This document shows positions 46,002 through 56,186 of a DNA stretch of 64,000 bases, one piece after another. The DNA comes from Hysterium pulicare CBS 123377 (lineage: Eukaryota > Ascomycota > Dothideomycetes > Hysteriales > Hysteriaceae): contig AJFK01000116.1 in the NCBI GenBank assembly GCA_000467715.1, positions 55,056 through 119,055 on the forward strand, in the 5' to 3' direction. A program made the translations under genes and the position numbers. Each line of letters starts with the position of its first letter. Position 1 is the stretch's first letter. The notes under the pieces were generated by a model. It had not been told where the DNA came from. It made no database searches and saw nothing but the letters and a program-made list of their open reading frames with translations.

Positions 46002-48116
46002 ATGCACGGATTTCAAGAGATGATTTTAGGTCCACGAAGAAGAAGAAGAGAATTGAAAAAGAAATATGAACTTGGAATGGACCTTCATAATGAAAAGAAA
46101 TGTCAAGAAGCAGAAGAAGTGTTCCGGCAACTAGTACAAGTTCAGGAAGAGCTGCTCGGCAAGGAAGACGTTGACACCCTTAGGAGCAAGCACAGCCTGG
46201 CACATACGCTTTATTGTCTTAAGAAGTATCATGAAGCAGAAGTGCTATTCGAACAAGTAGTAAAAGCAGACAATAACGTGTACGGCAAAGACAACACAAA
46301 AACACTTTGTAGCAAGTTCTCGCTAGCAAAAACGCTTTATAAACTTAAAAAGTATCAAGAAGCAGAAGTGCTACTCGAACAAGTAGTAAAAGCAGACAAT
46401 AACGTGTACGGCAAAGACAACACAAAAACACTTTGTAGCAAGTTCTCGCTAGCAAAAACGTTTTATGAACTTAAGAAGTATCAAGAAGCAGAAGAGCTTT
46501 ACCGACAGGTGGTACAGGGACAGGAGCAAGTACTCGGAAAGGATAACAAAGATACACCTGAGAGCAAGTACTGGCTGGCATTGACACTTTATAAACTCAA
46601 GAAGTATCAAGAAGCAGAAGAGTTATGCCGGCAAGTAGTACAAGATCAGACCAAGATACTCGGTGAGGAGCACGTAAATACGCGGTACAGCGGATGGCTA
46701 TTGCAGGATATACGGTCCAAAATGTCGTCGCTGGATACTGTAAAGGATACCACGCAGGCTCCAGTTATTGGAATTGATACCATGCAGGCTCCAGCTCTTG
46801 TGCATGACACAACCGTGGCACCGGCTAGTCGTCTAGAAGTCTTCTTTCCAGAGGGAGAAGTCCGCGCTCCGTATTCTGACTCCGAGATATACCAAATTTC
46901 ATCTTTGCTGAAACGCTTCAATCCGCGATGGAGTAAAGTTCCACGAACGTACATTACACTACGGACCATTAACTGCTTGAATCTCCTCGATGATTTTATT
47001 GATGGTGGTTTCTCTGATCACTGGTTCCCGGTGACGGAAGGGAAACTTCCGCACGTTTTACGTCCAAGTCACCGCTCACAGTTTGTGAAAGCCCAGGATC
47101 TGATACTGACGAAATCTATGGATCTGGAAAGGGGCGAGAACGGTCAACACTGTTACTTCCGGCAAGATGATCGCGTTCCATTCGAAAGGTTAGAGATCCT
47201 GGGCACGGGAGGATTTGGTCAAGTTGAAAAGGTCCGCAGTTTGAACACCTTTATGGAGTACGCAAGGAAGCTAGTGGCTCGGAGGGATGCGTTTAGTGGG
47301 CGAGGAACGACAGGCATAAAGCAATTCGTTGCCGAGATTGAGATCCTAAAACGTGTGAAGCATCGCCATGTGGTGGAGTTTGTTGGGAGCTACACGGATC
47401 CGAACTATATGGCTTTGATAATGTCTCCCATTGCTCAGATGGATCTTTCCGCCTATCTTAACCATGCTGGTGCATCCAAGCATGGAGAGATGCGAACCTT
47501 TTTTGGCTGCCTGTCTAGGGCGCTTGAGTTTCTGCATGAACACAAGGTTCGGCATAAAGACATCAAACCGCCGAATATCCTGGTACATCATGGAAACGTC
47601 TTATTTACGGATTTCGGCTTGTCTTTCGACTTTACAGATGCAAACGGCAGCACAACCGTAAGCATGGTGAACGGGATGACTCGAAGATATTGTGCCCCCG
47701 AAGTCGCCACGTACGAACCCCGAGACACGTCTTCCGATATCTGGAGTTTGGGTGTCGTCTTTCTCGAGATGATCGTTGTTCTCAAAGGCAAGACGGTCAA
47801 GTACATAGATGAGTTTTTCAAGGAGCATGGGTCACAGGAAGCTTTTGTCCGTACAAACCCTTCCGCATTAGTCCAATTTGTTGCACAACTCGAGGGAATG
47901 GGGAATATTCTCGATAATAGAGTCCTGGATTGGATACAGCAAATGCTCTCAATAGAGAGGCGGTTGCGGCCAACTGCGGCCTCGCTAGTAGCATCTATCA
48001 CCAATATTGATAGGTTGGCGGAAGGGAATATGATTTTCTGTGGGATATGTTGTCGTTCGGCGGAAGACGACTTTACTGACACCGACGATGAATTCGAGGC
48101 AAGCAGTAGGCGCTGA
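46002..48116 (+). CDS. TPR-kinase: N-terminal kinesin-light-chain-type TPRs and C-terminal protein kinase
   Basis: A single exon encodes 704 residues. After a basic start (RRRRRELKKKYELG), about five 42-residue TPR units of kinesin-light-chain type run to about residue 225. Two of them are almost identical in DNA. A linker (about 226-290) has short repeated phrases (DTTQAP, DTMQAP). A pre-kinase region follows (RTINCLNLLDDFIDGGFSD). The kinase (about 394-667) is complete: GTGGFGQVEKV, Lys in YARKLV, HKDIKPPNILV, FTDFGLS, and RYCAPEVATY. So it is probably active. TPR codons in the duplicated part use many A-ending triplets. A TPR array on a kinase without a nucleotide-binding domain suggests a direct sensor, which is inference. 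Convergent with the next HET gene, 81 nt apart. Confidence 0.88.
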   Translation: MHGFQEMILGPRRRRRELKKKYELGMDLHNEKKCQEAEEVFRQLVQVQEELLGKEDVDTLRSKHSLAHTLYCLKKYHEAEVLFEQVVKADNNVYGKDNTKTLCSKFSLAKTLYKLKKYQEAEVLLEQVVKADNNVYGKDNTKTLCSKFSLAKTFYELKKYQEAEELYRQVVQGQEQVLGKDNKDTPESKYWLALTLYKLKKYQEAEELCRQVVQDQTKILGEEHVNTRYSGWLLQDIRSKMSSLDTVKDTTQAPVIGIDTMQAPALVHDTTVAPASRLEVFFPEGEVRAPYSDSEIYQISSLLKRFNPRWSKVPRTYITLRTINCLNLLDDFIDGGFSDHWFPVTEGKLPHVLRPSHRSQFVKAQDLILTKSMDLERGENGQHCYFRQDDRVPFERLEILGTGGFGQVEKVRSLNTFMEYARKLVARRDAFSGRGTTGIKQFVAEIEILKRVKHRHVVEFVGSYTDPNYMALIMSPIAQMDLSAYLNHAGASKHGEMRTFFGCLSRALEFLHEHKVRHKDIKPPNILVHHGNVLFTDFGLSFDFTDANGSTTVSMVNGMTRRYCAPEVATYEPRDTSSDIWSLGVVFLEMIVVLKGKTVKYIDEFFKEHGSQEAFVRTNPSALVQFVAQLEGMGNILDNRVLDWIQQMLSIERRLRPTAASLVASITNIDRLAEGNMIFCGICCRSAEDDFTDTDDEFEASSRR
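46249..46500 (+). repeat. Near-identical tandem duplication of one TPR unit (126-nt period)
   Basis: Starting at 46249 and 46375, 86 consecutive bases are identical; the remaining 40 bases of each unit differ at only a few positions. The two units encode nearly identical 42-residue TPRs, whereas the flanking TPRs are clearly diverged. Confidence 0.9.
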
Positions 48117-48197
48117 TTCCCTAGAGTCAAAATGGAGTGCACAAGATGAGAAAGCAAAGCCCACGTACGTTCATCTGCTCGGTCTTGATAATTCTAG

Positions 48198-50509
48198 TCA
48201 CACAATCGTAACTTCCCTCGGCTGCACGTCTCCATAAATCTCCGGCGAAAAGATCTTGCAAAGACCCACGCGCCGATGCCGTTCTTCGTCGACCGGGAGA
48301 AGCATGAGACATTCGACCTCGACCTTTCTAGGAATGCGTTCCATCAAACTCATGGCGACACAGTCGACTACGCAGCCATCCACAAGGCAGGGATCTAAAG
48401 CATCGATTATAGCCTCACCAACCTTCCACTCAGGGTGTGGTTCATTCTCAGCTTTTACTGCAAGAAAGCCATCAGACTCCATCATGTGTGGGTCTTTCTC
48501 CGGGCGCCAAAAGAATGAATGTACACGACCTTTTACCACGAGAACTCCGGCCTTGACCGCTCCATAAATGAAAGTCTCCACAGCAGGATCCACTTCGCAA
48601 CAAATGATATCGAAATCAAGCGAGTCTTTTATCGAAGCGCTTTCACCATCAAAATCATAATGGTCGACTGGACCGTCAATCGATGCCCAAGACCACGAAG
48701 GCGCAACATAATCCGTAGGTCGAGGTTTTCGTCGTACATGCTCCGCGTTTGTGTCTTCACTGTAGACAGTATCCGAGTGGCACCATTTCAGATCTTTCAC
48801 TAAGTCTCGCTCCCACATACCCGCAAGGTATCTACTACCGTAAGAATGGCCGATCTCTTCTGCAACAGCTGCTATCGCCACAAGCTTATCGCCTCCATAG
48901 GTGAGGCGACGTCGACTGTACTCACCTCGGATCGTAAGCCAGACTTGGCGTATATTTTTGACATCCTGTGTCAACGTGAACAGACGGCCATTCCAGGGAA
49001 GATTTGGCAACTGTGGATCTTTGCCAGATGTCAATCCGTCTGCGTTGGGAATGTTCTTACGATCTATGGTTTCAACACCACGATAGGAGAAGATTATGGC
49101 ACGAGGCGATAGAAGAAGTTCTTGGAATGTCCATGCTCGGTCGTTGATGGGGTCTTTCCAGCGTTTGTAATCCGCGGGGTAGCTAAGAATGACTTGGAGG
49201 TCCGATTTTTGGTCATTTTCTGTATGGTATGGAACTTGGATTGGGTCGATGAAGTATGCTGTCTGCTCGAAAACGTGTAGGAATCCTTCTGAAGCAGACT
49301 TGGCGGTTGCTGCCACGATTGTGACGGCAGCACATTGGTAGACTTGGCGCATCTTGGGCAATTCTTGAGCTTTATCTTCATTCGAGTCTTGTATGATGCA
49401 CCTAGTATGGCGTTAGAATCAAAAGGGGAATTATAGCAAATAGATTGACTCACAATGCATCCACCCACAAATATCGGAGGCCAATGACGCGAGCCACAAC
49501 GACGGCATCTTGTATGGTCTGCGGCAGCTGTTCAATATCAAAAGATGACATTAGTGATTCCTTGTTGCGGCGCAGTAAGATGAAGGTTTGATTAGTGCCC
49601 CAGACGTAGCTGAGCGCGGCAAAACCATGACTCAGTCTTTCTTCTAGCCAGGGAAGATTCGAAGTGTCAACGATACGTAGCTTCTCAGCATGAACCTCTA
49701 TCAGTCTACTTGGTATTTTGAGTGAGTTTGCGTGGGGGTGCTGGGCGATTTGGTCAGACTTTCGCAACCAATCGCACACATATTGCATGTTGGAGTCCGA
49801 GCCGAGAATGGTATTGATGGTTTTAAGCGGAAATAACTTTTCTTTAAATTTATTAGTGTCTTGATGACTGTTAGTGATGAATTGTTGCCTTGGCCTGATA
49901 CTGACCAGTCATATTGATATGATAGCGCAAATCGACGGCTTTCTCGCCACGTACGTTCTTCAGGACATTATCTTCATCATCATCAACCGATTCAATATGT
50001 AGGTTCAAGAACGTGAACAGACCGCTTTCGCCTCTTTCAAAAGACATGTCAACTGACAAGACGCACTCAAACGCAAGAGTATCCCGGTCTTCATAGGAAT
50101 TCCAGCCTCCAGTGGGATCCTCGTCCACTTCTTCATTGAACGCGGAAGCATCGTTCCATTCAATTTCAGCACCACTTTGATTTGCTTCCTCTTCGGCACT
50201 AACACTCGAGGGCCAGCTATCAGTCTTATTCCATTGCTCATATAAGGAATCGAGGAATACTCGGCCATGCAGACCATCGGCGAGCGTTCTGCACCACTTG
50301 CATCCCTGAATAACTGAGAACCGCAGATCCGATGCGCTGACCTGGTGTGAAGTTACGAACTGTGTTTGATCGGATGTGGCCGCCCTCAATGCCGAGTAGA
50401 GCCTTGACGTCCACACGTAGGAGCGGCAGCGGGAGCATGGCGATTCCGTAGACTGCTCGGAAATCGGATACTTTCGTGGGGCCTGTCTTGTGCCCATATA
50501 CTGTAACAT
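48198..50509 (-). CDS. HET-domain protein, 737 residues
   Basis: Three exons, 50509..49906, 49859..49454 and 49401..48198 (introns 46 and 52 nt). Phases close over the whole gene. The N-terminus has cysteine pairs (CSRCRSYVW, GCKWCRTL) followed by an acidic stretch. The HET domain (about 280-437) has FAALSYVWGTNQ, LPQTIQDAVVVARVIGLRYL with WVDALCIIQDS across the second splice, and DRAWTFQELLLSPRAI. The C-terminal part includes YVAPSWSWASIDGPV, common in this family. The HET domain acts as a cell-death effector in fungal non-self recognition. The first intron's acceptor (TCAAG) is less certain than the second. Confidence 0.87.
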
Positions 50510-51122
50510 GGCTGCGAGCGGAAAAGTACTGTTTGAGATATTCTAGGTCAGGGTGAAGGATGCGAACTGCTTTTGATGGGGAGTACGCAGGTCGATCTAA
50601 TAGCGTCCTGCTCGAGAGAAGGTTCCCTTTCCTCCCTGCTTAGTATTCAAATTTCGATATTAGATTTGTTCTTCTCTTCTCAAACTCGGCTTAGAATCGT
50701 TCTATCGATGGGAAGATGAAAGATTAGTATCGTGGTAGGTAGCAGAAACGGCGCCAAACAGCTTTACCTCTCTAAGCTTAGCGCAAAGATCCCACCACCA
50801 TGGCCAGAAGTTTAAATCGACAGAGAGCCCTTCAAAATCCAAGTCAGCTCCCGAGGATTCCGAAAGAATATTGACCATGTTATGCGTAACTTGTCTCTAT
50901 GTCTGCTATATACGACCATAGGCGTAAGGAAAATAGGTCATCACACTTTGTGATACGATATACAACTGAACACGGTACGTCTAGTCTAGATCACGAAGAT
51001 TGAAGTCATCAAAAGTGTATCGATTTGTTAAGATTACACCAACAATGTTCACTATACTTGCTCTTACCAAAGAGTTGACGGTGTTCCTCCTTCATCAATA
51101 CCTCACATATCGAAGGCTCTTG
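50510..51122. other. Spacer containing repeat R1 copy 1
   Basis: No gene seen. A copy of dispersed repeat R1 lies at about 50707-50800. Confidence 0.5.
50707..50800 (+). repeat. Dispersed repeat R1, copy 1
   Basis: GATGGGAAGATGAAAGATTAG, spacer, GCTTTACCTCTCTAAGCTTA, GCGCAAAGATCCCACCA. The spacer is about 12 nt longer than in the other copies. Confidence 0.7.
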
Positions 51123-51695
51123 TTAGTAGGCGCTCGTGTTCGTCGGAAATTTCTCTCCTTGATCCCACTAACACAGGCATTAGTACTTCATCTACATTTC
51201 AATAGTTGGTGAACGTACGTGTTCGGCGATACAACCATCCTCCCATCTATACCGGTCGACGACTTCACCCGTGCTCCTGACTCTATAATTCAGCCATCCC
51301 TGATTACCCTTGAAGGTTGTACGGAGAACCGTAATGTCCTGGCTTGCCCATATCGGACTGAGGATATTCCAAGCAGAATCGAAACCGTTTTTAGCCGCCG
51401 GGTTATGGTTCTACCAGTCGACGCTGTTAGTATCCATTATGTACCAAATTGGGAATAGGTACAAGCGATATACAATATAGCCTTGTGATATATACTCGAA
51501 GGCATTGGTGATATTCTTAGTAACTATAAAAGCATTGGCAAATTTGTCAAATCTAGCCTTCGTCTCGTCTTCCGTCGGTGCTGGTACGATTGCTGTACAT
51601 GGCTTTGGTTTGACGGCGCGCTGTTCAAGGGCATGCGGAGCGGCGAGTGCTCCCAACGGCGCCAACAGGACCGCAAGTAACAGAGTGGCGCGCAT
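51123..51695 (-). CDS. Secreted SnoaL-like protein
   Basis: Three exons, 51695..51474, 51410..51219 and 51167..51123, give 152 residues. A clear signal peptide (MRATLLLAVLLAPLGALAA) is followed by about 130 residues with the SnoaL/NTF2-like pattern. These include EDETKARFDKFANAFIV, AFEYISQGYINHNP, AKNGFDSAWNILSPIW, TVLRTTFKGNQGW and EVVDRYRWEDGCIAEHWD. Introns are 63 and 51 nt. The WD at the third exon start completes the usual EHWD end motif, which supports the model. Secreted proteins of this type are widespread in fungi with unknown substrate. Small size and secretion would also fit an effector, but nothing specific shows that. Confidence 0.82.
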
Positions 51696-52565
51696 TTTCA
51701 GAGTCTCGAATGACGGCTTCTTTGTCGGAGAGGATTGGTACGGAATTTGGATTCGAACAAGTTAAGAGGAGCTGTTCGGAATATTAGAGAGAGGGCTAAC
51801 GACTATATAGTTACTTTGGATCACTATTTTTGGATAACGGAATGACGCCAATTACGATAGGTTTTTGCCTCCACTTTGGATATTAGTCTTAATGGATATT
51901 AGTCTTAATGGATATTAGTCTTAATGGATATTAGTCTCAATGTTTAATATTGCAAGCAAGAACCTTATTGGTTGTATGGATATCGCTGTTAATTAAGTAA
52001 AGTACAAATAATAGCCGAAAACCCTGTCGCAATCCGAATACTTGTATAGCGGAGCTTGGAGTTTATTTACTCCTAGATAATAGAGGGGAGCCAAGGCGTA
52101 ACAAAATTGGGAACGAGATAGTTGGAAGAGTCAGGTATCTAGCATGCTAGTGCCGAGCAGAAGGCCGACCACCTAAAAGCTACAACCCTAACGCCCCGAC
52201 CTCCCGGCTCAGGATTCACTCTAATTAAACGACATGATGCAGATAACCTTTGGTGTTACTGCGAAGTTCGAGCGGATGTCGAGAGCTTTCACGACTTGCT
52301 CTGCGATGTCTATCGCCATGTCGGCTACCTATCGTGATAACTACAGCTCTGGCGTCTCGAATTCGAGGCCTTCCCAGCGATTACCGTAGATCTGTGTCAC
52401 CACTGCGAGGTTGTGAGAATGCGTGAATCTTTTGAATTGATGGGGCGTGGAGGGGCACGATGCGAGTCACATGGCATTTCACGAGCACTGAAACCTACGC
52501 GTAATTCCATCAACACCAAACCCATTCACTAATACGCTCCCGACATCCTTTAAAACAACCACCTC
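51696..52565. promoter_or_regulatory. Divergent spacer
   Basis: 870 nt between the SnoaL-like gene and a plus-strand gene. It contains a 16-nt tandem repeat at 51877-51940 and otherwise nothing recognisable. Confidence 0.5.
51877..51940. repeat. 16-nt tandem repeat, 4 units
   Basis: Four units of TGGATATTAGTCTTAA, the last with one C for T. Confidence 0.92.
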
Positions 52566-53318
52566 ATGTCTTCTATACCTCGACGAGCAATGTCGTCAAA
52601 CGGCCCTCCTAGTATCCCTAGCTTCGGCCCATTCTTCAAGCTCCCCCTCGAGCTCCGCGACGAAATCTACAGCTACCTAACCGAAGAAAGCAACATCCGA
52701 TGCGTCATAAAGGACCTCTTCTCTTCCGAGTCCATCGTCTGCCCCTCAAAATGGCATGCCAATAACACATGGCGCGTCGTAGTAGATGTGTTCATCCCTC
52801 AGGGGCCTGTCACCAACATGCTACTAATCAACCAGCAAATCCGCTCCGAGTACTTGGATACCACGCTGCGCATATTACAGGCAAAGAGAGCCACTGTGAC
52901 AATCATTACAGCAATTCAAGACGACAATACCGCCGTACTTCAGGAGGAGATTAACAAGTTCGATTGTTACAGCATATGGAGTGCAACGAGGCAGGAGAGC
53001 GAACCAGAGCTTTACGGCGGCCTGAATACGGACTTTGCGCATGTTTCTCCGAGATTTAAATCTTGCGGGAAGGTGACGCTAAGGTTTGCGGTGTCCGTTG
53101 GTGGATTTATTGATAAGGAAGTGGTTGGGTCGATTGCAAGGAGAATCATGGGGCAGGAGTTGAAGGAGGAGGTTATCGATATGATCGAGAACAAGATTCC
53201 CGAAGTGTTGAAAAAGCAGAGGAATTTGGAAGTTATTTTTGGGGAAGAGGATTGTTCGAGCGAAGACGAAGCAAGCCTTACTGGAGGGGATGGTTTTGGT
53301 GGTGAGGAGATGGATTAA
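52566..53318 (+). CDS. LPxELRDxIYSYL-type (F-box/2EXR-like) protein
   Basis: A single exon encodes 250 residues; Met9 (MSSNGPP) is an alternative start. The N-terminal motif FKLPLELRDEIYSYL is the F-box/2EXR-like opening common in ascomycete accessory proteins. The rest alternates strands and helices: MLLINQQIRSEYLDTTLRIL, RATVTIITAI, KVTLRFAVSVG, LKEEVIDMIENKIPEVL. It ends in an acidic tail. It probably shares ancestry with the next plus-strand gene, which has the same opening and similar order. No function known. Confidence 0.72.
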   Translation: MSSIPRRAMSSNGPPSIPSFGPFFKLPLELRDEIYSYLTEESNIRCVIKDLFSSESIVCPSKWHANNTWRVVVDVFIPQGPVTNMLLINQQIRSEYLDTTLRILQAKRATVTIITAIQDDNTAVLQEEINKFDCYSIWSATRQESEPELYGGLNTDFAHVSPRFKSCGKVTLRFAVSVGGFIDKEVVGSIARRIMGQELKEEVIDMIENKIPEVLKKQRNLEVIFGEEDCSSEDEASLTGGDGFGGEEMD

Positions 53319-53537
53319 GGACATGAGGTGGTCCAATGTATGTAAGAACACTTGCCAAATGCTCCCCTTCTTGTTCTAAGATCGATCAAATACTCATACG
53401 GCCGCATTGATAGGACATCCTTTTCTAGGAAACGACTTTCAGAACCTCTGCTGAGATTAAGTCTGAGACAAAGTGGAGAGGCTGACAGAAGGTTTAGCCG
53501 GCTGAGACCTAAGGCCTTTACGGATAGGCACGATTAT

Positions 53538-53824
53538 CTATACCACATATATTGGGGCACACAGCGCTCCCGGCAAGGCGTCTTTCCAAATCACTGAAGT
53601 TTCAGTCTTTCTCATTGGCAAGATATATCCGTATTTAGACTGCTCGCTGTCTTCTGTGATGAACTCAACTTGTCCTGCAAATACGCGGAACGTATGGATA
53701 GAGCCGTTCTGGAAGCGAAACAATGCTGGCTACCGTATTTATCCGAGATGCAAAAGAAAAAGTGACCCCATAGACACTGCACTCTAGCATTATGGCCGTA
53801 GGTGGTCAGAGCTTCATGCAGTAT
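53538..53824 (-). CDS. Candidate partial gene or remnant, two exons
   Basis: Two minus-strand segments read well together: 53824..53767 (ILHEALTTYGHNARVQCLW) and 53725..53538, ending VIWKDALPGALCAPIYVV. They are separated by a 41-nt piece beginning GTCACT and ending CAG. A CAG acceptor precedes the first segment, but no start exon was found; upstream DNA is taken by the 5' end of the plus-strand neighbour. The text looks protein-like rather than random, yet the short intron with an unusual donor and missing start argue for a remnant. Low confidence. Confidence 0.3.
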
Positions 53825-53917
53825 CTGGATGCCACACAAGATATTAGTGTCCACTTTTGATCTTGATGCGTATCTACTCACACCTAGACCCGCAACCCAT
53901 CCACCTACGGCTACAAG

Positions 53918-54949
53918 ATGGACTATCGCTACTCTACCTGGTCAACTTTCCGACCTGAATTCCTGGGGTCCAACGCGGCTACTCTTGTTCGCGATATTCT
54001 CACTACCGTTACCAGCATCACCAACAGCGACTCCTTCGGCGAGACAGCACACCATGGTCAGAGACCGAAGCCTTTCATCTTCATGAACTTGCCTCGCGAA
54101 TTGCGAGATATGGTGTACTCCTACTTGTTGAGCGACGTTTTCATCCGTTGTCCAATAGTTGACGGCCGTCCCACCCAGATCGAGCAGCTGTTAAGCTCGA
54201 GATCCAGCACCGAAATCCGACTCCATGGCGCTCTTGCAAAATGTTGCACACTAGTCTGTCGTCAATTCAAGAAAGAGTACTTTGACGCCCACCACCGCCA
54301 CTTCAAAGTGACAGTTGTCCTTCGTGAGGGTGCGCCGACGCGTAAGATGGTCGAGCCTACGCTACGGTATGTTGACGACGTAGACTATGAGAGGATCTAC
54401 AGAGAGCCACTGAGGATTACTCTGGATAATTATGCCCCGCTCCTTGGTCTTCTCAAAGCCTGTACGATTGTTTTCGATAACACGACCGGGGTTTTGCACA
54501 GTCCTCATCGCCTACCGTCAGGTTGGGTAACTGACATGCTGATCCGCGATGTGGAAAAACAGTTGCCTTTTGATAAAGCAGCTAGGAAAGTCATCGCTCT
54601 GATGCCTAAGATCAACCATCTGGAAGTCATTCTCCTCGGGCATTCGGTTGCGTCATTTGGGCTGTCTCATATGAATGATCCGTCTAGCTTTCTCGGCTTT
54701 TGCTTCTGGCGCCCCTGGAATTTCAATAAAGTGAGGAACCAGACGATTAAAACGTTGAAGAAGAAAGCTATCATTGGAGATGTTGTGAATTGGGACCGGG
54801 AAAATGACCGCTGCCCTGCCAAAGTCTTCACCTCAATAGAAACTAGCAACGGCGGCTTCGGAGATAGTGAGAAGAAGGAGGATGTTGTTGACGTTGATGA
54901 TTTCCAGGATGAGTGTGCAGAACTGTTGGAGGAATATAGACGTCCCTAA
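53918..54949 (+). CDS. LPRELRDxVYSYL-type (F-box/2EXR-like) protein
   Basis: A single exon encodes 343 residues. After a 50-residue Ser/Thr-rich lead comes FMNLPRELRDMVYSYLL, then CTLVCRQFKKEYFDAHH, as in related fungal proteins where the second motif marks the residue-contact helix. Later parts include LLGLLKACTIVFDN and ALMPKINHLEVILLG. An acidic C-terminus (EKKEDVVDVDDFQDE) closes it. Resembles the gene at 52566 in opening motif and order of elements, which suggests a diverged pair. No function known. Confidence 0.74.
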   Translation: MDYRYSTWSTFRPEFLGSNAATLVRDILTTVTSITNSDSFGETAHHGQRPKPFIFMNLPRELRDMVYSYLLSDVFIRCPIVDGRPTQIEQLLSSRSSTEIRLHGALAKCCTLVCRQFKKEYFDAHHRHFKVTVVLREGAPTRKMVEPTLRYVDDVDYERIYREPLRITLDNYAPLLGLLKACTIVFDNTTGVLHSPHRLPSGWVTDMLIRDVEKQLPFDKAARKVIALMPKINHLEVILLGHSVASFGLSHMNDPSSFLGFCFWRPWNFNKVRNQTIKTLKKKAIIGDVVNWDRENDRCPAKVFTSIETSNGGFGDSEKKEDVVDVDDFQDECAELLEEYRRP

Positions 54950-56186
54950 TGGAAATTACTTCCGTAGGGCCTATCTTATGCGCACGTATGGTAATAAGAT
55001 TGATGACAGGAATGATCTGATCACTTGCGAGAAAAGTCGCTTGTATTCAACAACGATCCGTTGATGGAAGATGAGAGTTACTTTCGAAAATTAGTGCCGA
55101 GCATGCTATACCTCTTTAAGCTTAGTACAAACATACCCCACTACTATGTACATGAAGGAAACATCTACATCAACCTGCCACAACTTATTCCTGCTAACGG
55201 CATGTAAGATCGGTGTTTTCGTCCGTATCTTCTTCCTCAGACCCCAGGTCAACTAGGCTTAAACCCCCAACATTTGTGTCATAATTGGGGATTGAAGGTC
55301 TTCATCAGATCAGTAACAGCGCGAGTATCCTCCGCACGCACTACACTCTAACGCTAAAGTATGAGGCTCCCCAAACTTGGGCAAGCCTAAAGTATCAAGA
55401 GCTTGACCGGATAACTATCCAGATCAAGATATCTAGGGAGTCTGCCGTGGTGTAGTTCTCTCATGCTCTGTCTATCACATCATTGCCTTCCACTGACACA
55501 TCTTACATCACAAGCTGAACTATAACATCGTGGAAGTAAGGATATTCGAAAGTTCAACTTAGTCCAGCACTTGAGGGCTATACGTGTCGAAAATACGATA
55601 CGAGCACAAGTTATTATAAACACCAGAACTGCCAATGATCAACCCAATCAGGAATAGCCTTCGAACGCAAACCTACGTCGAGCGTTCCGCGCCTTGGCTT
55701 AGCTTGGGACTGGGTTTGTTTGTGGGCCTTGTGATGAGCTGGGGGTGGTCGGCCGTTTTACCACCTTTAGCCGCAATGATTCTCTGGAAATGGGCATTCG
55801 AAACATAGTATTTTACGCCGGAGACTGGTATACTTGCGTTTCGCCGCAGGCCTGCAGATGCAAATTCACCGAATGAGATACTGCGCCGCAATACATGCCC
55901 TATATTGGTCAGGACCCAGTTCCCGCACAGTCCATCCTCGCCGCACTCAGTCTGCGGCCAGGCAGCTAATCCTGGCCACCGAGAATGTGCAGCTATGATT
56001 TGGGCCCAGCCGGAAAAGGTGCTTAGGGACTGCGGACTAAGCCTGTTTGGGTGAGTCTGGACGCAATACCGAGTATGGACGGAGTGTAGAACATGAAGAC
56101 ATTGAACTAAGGCACCTCGAAAGACGATTTAACTCGTGGCTAACCTCAACTAACTACTTGCATTCACTTTTGGATGCCATGTCTTC
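54950..56186. other. Gene-poor stretch with repeat R1 copy 2
   Basis: No gene is supported. It holds an R1 copy at about 55061-55150. Minus-strand frame 55891..55673 (72 codons) is without motif. Two TGGGTGAGTCT donors-like sites occur at about 56045 and 56240. Confidence 0.45.
55061..55150 (+). repeat. Dispersed repeat R1, copy 2
   Basis: TTGATGGAAGATGAGAGTTA, spacer with ATTAGTGCC, then CTATACCTCTTTAAGCTTAG, TACAAACATACCCCACTAC. Closest to copies 3 and 4 in spacing. Confidence 0.7.

Noticed and set aside
46249-46500. Direct repeats as a CRISPR-like array
   Set aside because: They lie within a TPR coding frame at exactly 42 codons, in a eukaryotic gene.
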